DNA of 64,000 bases, taken from assembly GCA_002369315.1 (NCBI GenBank), contig DFDW01000006.1, positions 50,661 through 114,660 on the forward strand. The letters are read 5' to 3'. This DNA is from Ruminococcaceae bacterium UBA3818 (GTDB lineage: Bacteria > Bacillota > Clostridia > Oscillospirales > Ruminococcaceae). Of this stretch, positions 58,882-64,000 are shown in pieces (position 1 is the first letter of the stretch; each line of letters begins with the position of its first letter). A program made the translations under genes and the position numbers. Under the pieces are notes generated by a model. It saw only the letters and a program-made list of their open reading frames with translations. It had not been told where the DNA came from and did no database searches.

Positions 58882-59149
58882 CGTTATTACCTCCTTGAAA
58901 AGATGCCATCCATCGAACGATCTCGTCGATGACGGATGTGTTCAGCTCGTAATAAATAAACTTGCCCCGCTTTTCGTCACTGATCAGTTCCGCATCTTTT
59001 AAAACCGCCAGATGATGGGAAATCGTTGCCGCGGTCATGTTGAAATGGGACGCGATATCCCCGGCGGAAGCTGCGCCCTTTTTCAGAAGCTCCAATATTT
59101 CCCGGCGAGTACTGTCCGATAACGCCTTGAATGTTTTCTGAACCCCCAT
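58871..59149 (-). CDS. ArsR-family repressor, SdpR-like
   Basis: A 92-residue winged-helix regulator: FKALSDSTRREILELLKKGAASAGDIASHFNMTAATISHHLAVLKDAELISDEKRGKFIYYELN. No metal-binding Cys or His cluster is seen, which sets it apart from metal-sensing relatives and matches SdpR. First gene of the operon; a perfect 10-4-10 palindrome lies between its promoter and start. It likely represses the operon until SdpI-like protein sequesters it. Confidence 0.93.
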   Translation of the reverse strand: MGVQKTFKALSDSTRREILELLKKGAASAGDIASHFNMTAATISHHLAVLKDAELISDEKRGKFIYYELNTSVIDEIVRWMASFQGGNNDAK

Positions 59150-59168
59150 ATAGCCCCTCTCTTTCCTT

Positions 59169-59192
59169 ATATTTAGATGATTATCTAAATAT
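59169..59192. promoter_or_regulatory. Operator of the sdpR-like operon
   Basis: Arms ATATTTAGAT (59169-59178) and ATCTAAATAT (59183-59192) around GATT form a perfect palindrome at the expected transcription start. Confidence 0.75.
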
Positions 59193-59221
59193 AATATACG
59201 CAGCAGTTAGCAAAAAGTCAA
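59193..59221 (-). promoter_or_regulatory. Promoter of the sdpR-like operon
   Basis: On the minus strand TTGACT (59216-59221), 17-bp spacer, TATATT (59193-59198), abutting the operator. Confidence 0.75.
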
Positions 59222-59288
59222 TATTATTTTGACGTTTTTCTAATTGTTTTGGTTTGGACCGATTATTTTGTGTAGATAGCAGAAAAAA

Positions 59289-59316
59289 CCGCCCTGACTG
59301 TCAGGGCGGTTTTTGA
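59289..59316 (-). terminator. Terminator after potD
   Basis: AAACCGCCCTGAC pairs with GTCAGGGCGGTTT around a single base. Downstream of the potD stop on the minus strand. Confidence 0.82.
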
Positions 59317-59322
59317 TTTGTT

Positions 59323-60543
59323 TTACATCATATCCTCTTTCTTTTTGAGAAGCATCCGCCTTACATTGATGCCGACAGAGAAAAGGATTCCCGCCAGAAG
59401 GAAAGCGGGGATGGTCCATTTGCTGTAGTTTTCATCATTGGAAAGAAGTTCAGTCCACAGTTTGTCCATCAAAGTGCTGGTCTTTGTGGGAAGGAAGATG
59501 AAAGCTTCGGTCTTGTCCAGCGTTTCCTGGCTGGGATAAGCGATTTCATTTTGCTGCATCTGCTCGTCCAAAAGCTCGTAAGCGGCCAGATTCGGTGTAG
59601 AATATCCGATAAAATCGATGTTAGCAGCGGCAACTTCGGGTTCGCACAGGAAATTGATATACATTTCCGCCGCCTCTTTTTGCTTGGCATTGGCCGGAAT
59701 GCAAATGCTGTCGATAAAGCGGTTGGTTCCCTCATCCGGGATAGAGAACGCGAGGTTGGGGTTCTCATCGGTCATAACGATAGCGTCTCCCGCGTAATAG
59801 GGAGCAATCATTGCTTCCTCTCCCTCCATTTTGTCAAAGATCTCATCCATGACATAGGCCTGAACCAGCGCTTTTTGATCTTTCAGACTTTCGCAGGCTT
59901 CCCGCAATTCGTTCTCGTTGGTGGAGTTCATGGAATATCCAAGGCGCTTTAAAGCGATAGAAAAGCAGTCCCGGGGATTGGAGAACATCAGAATTTCACC
60001 CATGTATCGTTCATCCCACAGAAGATCCCAGCTGTGAGCATCTTCCTCATCCACATATTGGGTGTTGTAAATAATACCGACGGTGCCCCAGGTATAAGGG
60101 ATGGAATAAGCACCCTCGGGATCGAAATCCGTGTATCGGTATTGGTCGTCCAGAAACTGGGCGTTGGGGATATTCTCGAGGTCCAGCGGCTGGATCATCT
60201 CCTCCGAAATCATGCGGGCTACCATATAGTCGGAGGGAATAATGATGTCGTAGCTGGCGCCGCCGCTTTTCAGTTTGGCATACAGCTCTTCGTTGGTGGC
60301 AAAAGTGGTGTACAGCACCTTAATGCCGGTCAACTCTTCAAATGCCGCGTTGACATCCAGCATATCATCAGACCCATCGGAGATGTACTCTCCCCAGTTG
60401 TAGACGGAAATCGAGATGTCCTGCCCTTGAAAGCGGGTATAGTAGTCCTCGTCGACCACTTCGACTGAAGTCTCTGCCAATGCGACGGACGAAAAAGCGA
60501 TCAGAAGCATCAGACATAAAGCGAAGCTGACAAGACGTTTCAT
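59323..60543 (-). CDS. potD: Spermidine/putrescine-binding protein with C-terminal membrane anchor
   Basis: Polyamine solute-binding protein of 406 residues. A cleavable signal peptide (AFSSVALA-ET) without lipobox Cys is followed by the PotD fold: ISVYNWGEYISDGSDDMLDVNAAFEELTGIKV, YDIIIPSDYMVARM, YSIPYTWGTVGIIYNT and EAMIAPYYAGDAIVM. The last ~30 residues add a transmembrane helix (WTIPAFLLAGILFSVGINVRR) with a basic tail, apparently replacing the usual lipid anchor. The gene overlaps potC by 4 bp. Last gene of the operon. Confidence 0.94.
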   Translation of the reverse strand: MKRLVSFALCLMLLIAFSSVALAETSVEVVDEDYYTRFQGQDISISVYNWGEYISDGSDDMLDVNAAFEELTGIKVLYTTFATNEELYAKLKSGGASYDIIIPSDYMVARMISEEMIQPLDLENIPNAQFLDDQYRYTDFDPEGAYSIPYTWGTVGIIYNTQYVDEEDAHSWDLLWDERYMGEILMFSNPRDCFSIALKRLGYSMNSTNENELREACESLKDQKALVQAYVMDEIFDKMEGEEAMIAPYYAGDAIVMTDENPNLAFSIPDEGTNRFIDSICIPANAKQKEAAEMYINFLCEPEVAAANIDFIGYSTPNLAAYELLDEQMQQNEIAYPSQETLDKTEAFIFLPTKTSTLMDKLWTELLSNDENYSKWTIPAFLLAGILFSVGINVRRMLLKKKEDMM

Positions 60544-61361
60544 CCTTGCGCCTCCCTTCTGCGGGACTGCTTTTCTTTATGCGCCCCGTGGAAATTGACC
60601 AACAGAAGGATAACGAGGACCACCACGAAAATGATGGCGGAAATCGCGTTGATTTCCGGGCTGACCTTCCGCCGGGTCATGGAGTAGATGGTGATCGGTA
60701 GCGTTTGGGAAGTGGCGCCGCTGACGAAATAGCTGATGACGAAATCATCCAGCGAATAGGTAAACGCCATCAAAAAGCCGGACAGAATACCGGGCATAAT
60801 TTCCGGCAGCACCACCTTGAAAAAGGCTTTGGACGGCGGGCATCCGAGATCCAGCGCAGCCTCATAAATATAGCGGTCCATCTGCCGCAGTTTCGGCATG
60901 ACATTTAAAATCACATAAGGCAGGTTAAAGGTCACATGGGCCAGAATCAATGTCGTATAGCCAAACTCAAAACCCAGGCCGATGTTGTTTAGCATCCCCT
61001 GCGCCAGAACGAACAGCAGCATGAAAGACACGCCGATCACGATTTCGGGGTTGATGATCGGCAGATAGGTGATGTTCATGATAATGGATTTGGACCATTT
61101 TTTCATGCTGTTAATTCCCACTGCCGCCGCAGTTCCGATGACCGTGGCAATCACGGAGGAGACCAGCGCAACGATCAGGGTGTTGATCAAAGACTGGATG
61201 ATCAGGTCGTTGTGGAACAGTTTTACATACCAGTCCAGCGTAAAGCCGGTAAAGTTGGAGCGGCTTTTGGACTGATTAAAAGAAAAGAAAATCAAAACGC
61301 CGATAGGGGCGTATAAAAATGCCATAATGACCCAGATATAGGTCTTGGAAAGCCATTTCAA
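60540..61361 (-). CDS. potC: Spermidine/putrescine ABC permease PotC
   Basis: A ~273-residue permease with six hydrophobic helices. The N-terminus IWVIMAFLYAPIGVLIFFSFNQSKS and the EAA loop EAALDLGCPPSKAFFKVVLPEIMPGILSGFLMAFTYSLDDFVISYF are typical of PotC. The start is probably a TTG at 61361, 10 nt after AGGAG; a GTG at 61370 sits almost on the ribosome site. With PotB it forms the membrane channel. Confidence 0.93.
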   Translation of the reverse strand: MKWLSKTYIWVIMAFLYAPIGVLIFFSFNQSKSRSNFTGFTLDWYVKLFHNDLIIQSLINTLIVALVSSVIATVIGTAAAVGINSMKKWSKSIIMNITYLPIINPEIVIGVSFMLLFVLAQGMLNNIGLGFEFGYTTLILAHVTFNLPYVILNVMPKLRQMDRYIYEAALDLGCPPSKAFFKVVLPEIMPGILSGFLMAFTYSLDDFVISYFVSGATSQTLPITIYSMTRRKVSPEINAISAIIFVVVLVILLLVNFHGAHKEKQSRRREAQG

Positions 61362-61403
61362 TCGTGTCACACTCCTTTTGATCCTATCTTGGATTTGCAG
61401 ATT

Positions 61404-62228
61404 TTACAAAAGCATACCTTCCCGGTCCTCGTCGCCGTTAAACTGGTTGAGGATACTCATGCAAAGCAAAATCAGTACCATCAAAACCAGCGAGATAGCC
61501 GAGCCGAGATGCGGGTTATACGCGTTTCCCAAAAACTGCAGATCGATCAGATCGCCGATCAAAAGGTTTCCGCCGCCGCCCAACATTCTGGAAATGATGA
61601 AAGTAGAAACCGACGGAACGAATACCATGGTAATGCCGGTGCTGATACCGGGCATGCTCATGGGGATCACAATGCGGGTAAAGACATTCTTGGTATTGGC
61701 GCCAAGATCCTGCGCTGCTTCGATGGTGCGGTTATCGATCTTGGTCATAATGGAATAAAGAGGCAGAATCATGAAGGGAAGGTAGTTATATACCATGCCC
61801 AGCACGACTGCTCCCTGGGTGTTAATCATGTCAAACGGCCCAAGCCCGAACAGCCCGAACAGTTTATTGAGCAGGCCGTTTTTTTCCAGGATGGTCATCC
61901 AGGCGTAGGTGCGCAGCAGGAAGTTCATCCACATGGGCAGCATGATCAGCATCAGCATGGTCCGCTGTTGAAAACCGGGCATCCGGGACATGATGTACGC
62001 CAGCGGATAGCCGATCAAAAGGCAGATGACGGTGGCAATCGCAGCCAGCCAGACCGACCGGACCAGTACATTGGTGTATTCGCCCACCTGGGATACATAG
62101 TCCAGGGTAAACTGGCCGCCCTCTGTTGTGAACGCAAATACGACCACAAGTCCCATCGGTACAATGATAAAAATCAGCGACCAGATGAGATAGGGCAGGG
62201 AAAACAGGGAGGAATACTTTGATTTCAT
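61404..62228 (-). CDS. potB: Spermidine/putrescine ABC permease PotB
   Basis: A 274-residue permease with six helices: SLFSLPYLIWSLIFIIVPMGLVVVFAF, then EAAQDLGANTKNVFTRIVIPMSMPGISTGITMVFVPSVSTFIISRMLGGGG as the EAA loop and PotB-specific tail. ATG at 62228 behind GGAGG, which lies in the end of potA. In-frame sequence upstream belongs to potA and is not part of this protein. Confidence 0.94.
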   Translation of the reverse strand: MKSKYSSLFSLPYLIWSLIFIIVPMGLVVVFAFTTEGGQFTLDYVSQVGEYTNVLVRSVWLAAIATVICLLIGYPLAYIMSRMPGFQQRTMLMLIMLPMWMNFLLRTYAWMTILEKNGLLNKLFGLFGLGPFDMINTQGAVVLGMVYNYLPFMILPLYSIMTKIDNRTIEAAQDLGANTKNVFTRIVIPMSMPGISTGITMVFVPSVSTFIISRMLGGGGNLLIGDLIDLQFLGNAYNPHLGSAISLVLMVLILLCMSILNQFNGDEDREGMLL

Positions 62229-62230
62229 CG

Positions 62231-63274
62231 CTATTCCTCCATTTTCTTCATAATATGGATGTCCTCCGGGTTCAGCCGGATTTCGATTACCGAGCCGACC
62301 TCTTGGCTCTGGGTCGAGTGGATCAGCCATTCCTGGCCGTATACGGTGACCGACATCTCAAAGTGTACGCCTTTGAAAGTGACACTCTCTACCATGCCGG
62401 ACAATTGGCCTTCGCCTTCTCCCACAACCTTGACGTCCTCCGGGCGGACGACCACATCTACCGGCTCGTTGGGAGCAAAGCCCTTGTCCACACATTCAAA
62501 TTGGGTACCGGCGAATTCCACAAAGCAGTCGCGCAGCATAATGCCGTCGATGATGTTGCTCTCGCCAATAAAGTCCGCGACAAACGCGTTTTTCGGCTCG
62601 TTATAAATATCCTCCGGCGTGCCGATTTGCTGAATGTCACCGTTGTTCATGACCACGACGGTGTCGCTCATGGTGAGTGCCTCTTCCTGGTCGTGGGTTA
62701 CGTAAATAAAGGTAATTCCGGTGCTTTTTTGAATCCGTTTGAGTTCGATCTGCATCTCCTTGCGCAGCTTTAAGTCCAGCGCGCCCAGCGGCTCGTCGAG
62801 TAAAAGCACTCTGGGATGGTTGACCAGTGCGCGGGCGATCGCCACACGTTGTTGTTGGCCGCCGGAAAGCAGGTTTACGTTGCGCTTTTCATAACCTTTC
62901 AGGTTGACCAGCGCCAGCATTTCCGACACTCGTTCCTTGACCTGGTTTTCCGGTACCTTTTGGATACGCAGGCCGAACGCGATGTTTTCGAACACGTTTA
63001 AATGCGGAAACAGCGCATATCGCTGAAAAACCGTGTTCACATGGCGCTTGTGCGGCGGCAGGTCGTTGATGCGTTTTCCCTCGAAGAAAACGTCTCCTTC
63101 TTTCGGATCCACAAAGCCGCCGATGATACGCAGCGTCGTTGTTTTTCCGCAGCCGGAAGGACCGAGGAAAGTGACGAATTCCTTGTCGTGGATGTCCAGG
63201 TTTAACCCTTCCAAAACCCGTTGTCCGTCGAATTCCACCACGATGTCCTTGAGGCTGATGATAGTGTTGCTCAT
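62231..63274 (-). CDS. potA: Spermidine/putrescine ABC ATPase PotA
   Basis: A 347-residue importer ATPase. Walker A is GPSGCGKTT near residue 38, Q-loop VFQRYALFPHLNVFENIAFGL, signature LLSGGQQQRVAIARAL, Walker B LLLDEPLGALDL and switch His in VTHDQEEALTMSD. A C-terminal TOBE domain (~235-347) follows. ATG at 63274 behind AAAGGGGGA; the open frame upstream has no site. It heads the potABCD operon and has an unusually long leader with a strong hairpin. Confidence 0.95.
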   Translation of the reverse strand: MSNTIISLKDIVVEFDGQRVLEGLNLDIHDKEFVTFLGPSGCGKTTTLRIIGGFVDPKEGDVFFEGKRINDLPPHKRHVNTVFQRYALFPHLNVFENIAFGLRIQKVPENQVKERVSEMLALVNLKGYEKRNVNLLSGGQQQRVAIARALVNHPRVLLLDEPLGALDLKLRKEMQIELKRIQKSTGITFIYVTHDQEEALTMSDTVVVMNNGDIQQIGTPEDIYNEPKNAFVADFIGESNIIDGIMLRDCFVEFAGTQFECVDKGFAPNEPVDVVVRPEDVKVVGEGEGQLSGMVESVTFKGVHFEMSVTVYGQEWLIHSTQSQEVGSVIEIRLNPEDIHIMKKMEE

Positions 63275-63656
63275 TTTGCATCCCCCTTTGCGGATTTTAA
63301 GTCTCACAAGTAAAATTCCCGGAAGCGATGCGCTGTGCCGTTCACGCTTCCCGCCCGACTGCGGTGCGGGCAATCAGCCGGCGGAAAACCGCCGCCGCAG
63401 TATAAAACCTTGTCGACCCCATCCAGCCTTTTATACCGCTCCCCGCAAAAGGCTTGTTCTAATCGTAACGGAAATCCGTTCGTTTTAGGCGGTACCTGAA
63501 CTGGATGCTTCGTCTTTGTGCTGCACGATCAAAAACGCGCCCGTATCCGGCGCGTTTTTGATCGTGCGGGCAAAAGGCTATTGGATTTTTGCCGGAAACC
63601 CGGCGTGCACAGATGCAAAGGTATTGCCGGTAAAACGACAATACACAGCGAATACC
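63275..63656 (-). promoter_or_regulatory. Long untranslated leader of potABCD
   Basis: About 375 nt between the promoter and the potA start with no convincing ORF. It contains the 19-bp hairpin at 63523-63567 and several GC-rich segments. I recognise no known riboswitch. The arrangement fits transcription attenuation, with ligand or factor unknown. Confidence 0.5.
63523..63567 (-). terminator. Perfect 19-bp hairpin in the pot leader, intrinsic-terminator-like
   Basis: GCACGATCAAAAACGCGCC (63523-63541) and its exact complement (63549-63567) flank a 7-nt loop. In RNA the GC-rich core is followed by a run of five Us inside the stem, so it could terminate on either strand. Confidence 0.65.
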
Positions 63657-63684
63657 ACTATAACATAATGCAAAAATTTGTCAA
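63657..63684 (-). promoter_or_regulatory. Promoter of potABCD
   Basis: On the minus strand TTGACA (63679-63684), 16-bp spacer, TATAGT (63657-63662). Confidence 0.72.
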
Positions 63685-63879
63685 TTATTTTTACGCATTT
63701 CCCTTTAAAAAACAGTGGTTTTTCGGAAAAAACAGGATAAAATTTCATTTTTAACCGGGTTTATCTTAAAAATCCTTTTAAATTCTTCCAAATCCTCCCG
63801 ATTGCCGCATGGTTTCATGAATTATCAAAGGTTTAGAAACAAATAAAAATGAGGACAAAAAGAAAAATGAAAAAGGCAC

Positions 63880-63908
63880 TTGCTTTTTATAAAAAGATGT
63901 GATATTAT
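63880..63908 (+). promoter_or_regulatory. Promoter of tRNA-Pro
   Basis: TTGCTT (63880-63885), 17-bp spacer, TATTAT (63903-63908), 16 bp before the tRNA. Confidence 0.65.
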
Positions 63909-63924
63909 AGTTTTCGCAAAATGG

Positions 63925-64000
63925 CTGGGTGTGGCGCAGTTGGTAGCGCGCTACCTTGGGGTGGTAGAGGCCGTGGGTTCAAGTCCCGTCACTCAGACCA
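63925..64000 (+). tRNA. tRNA-Pro(GGG)
   Basis: 76 nt with encoded CCA ending at the last base. The acceptor CTGGGTG pairs with CACTCAG, and the D-arm GGCGCAGTTGGTAGCGCG and anticodon arm CTACC-TTGGGGT-GGTAG (anticodon GGG) are clear. The T-arm has GGTTCAAGTCC. Confidence 0.93.

Noticed and set aside
57302..59149. Complete Sdp cannibalism locus
   Set aside because: Only repressor- and immunity-like genes are present. No SdpA, SdpB or SdpC precursor gene is seen nearby.
1..64000. CRISPR arrays and rRNA genes
   Set aside because: No regularly spaced direct repeats and no rRNA-like segment were noticed while reading the window.

Overview
The window reads as chromosome of an anaerobic low-to-mid-GC Firmicute, most likely a gut-type member of Clostridia (Oscillospirales-like). 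Supporting signs are Rex, a riboswitch-controlled NhaC antiporter, an Mrp operon, strong AGGAGG ribosome sites, TTGACA/TATAAT promoters and a Clostridia-type mobilizable element. The family level is my inference only.

Layout. 1-1932: metal P-type ATPase (cut by the window edge) with its ArsR regulator. 2164-4949: metG and tatD. 4975-20195: an integrated ~15.2 kb mobilizable element just behind tatD, bounded by matching 44-bp imperfect inverted att arms. From left to right it carries two lipoproteins, a MATE exporter and a Sel1-repeat protein, then a sigma-like/DUF6076/AT-hook-like operon, a divergent CHC2 primase plus P4-type primase-helicase, a MobV relaxase and a large serine recombinase. 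20413-25760: a 26-residue membrane peptide, a PatB/MalY C-S lyase, a lysine riboswitch driving an NhaC antiporter, and a convergent NhaC paralogue. 26222-35324: a ten-gene Mrp-type operon with four NuoL/M/N-like subunits and no redox genes. 35548-37830: a SLOG protein and a two-gene SufC/SufBD-like Fe-S pair. 38115-42574: an RND exporter with its TetR regulator.

42781-43233 is a C-terminal remnant of a glutamate synthase small-subunit gene. 43314-44396 is a manganese (yybP-ykoY) riboswitch with a CaCA cation exchanger. 44643-45674 holds a lipoprotein and tRNA-Leu(UAA). 45741-47849 is tyrA and DAHP synthase behind a Tyr-rich leader peptide with a complete transcription-attenuator architecture. 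47965-50751 holds GNAT, PHP phosphatase, DUF896, Rex and free-Met-sulfoxide reductase genes. 51034-54615 is an M20 peptidase with an amino-acid ABC importer. 54701-55559 is a truncated agmatinase fused by deletion to a small membrane ORF. 55721-57154 is a FAD/Rieske oxidoreductase. 57302-59149 is an SdpR/SdpI-like operon with a CPBP protease. 59323-63274 is potABCD with a long leader, and tRNA-Pro(GGG) ends the window.

The most notable items are the element with its reconstructable attP/attB, the Tyr/Phe leader-peptide attenuator of aromatic biosynthesis, the four-antiporter-subunit Mrp operon, the two ligand riboswitches on cation antiporters, and several perfect palindromes that look like undescribed operators. 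No CRISPR array, rRNA or phage structural gene was seen.
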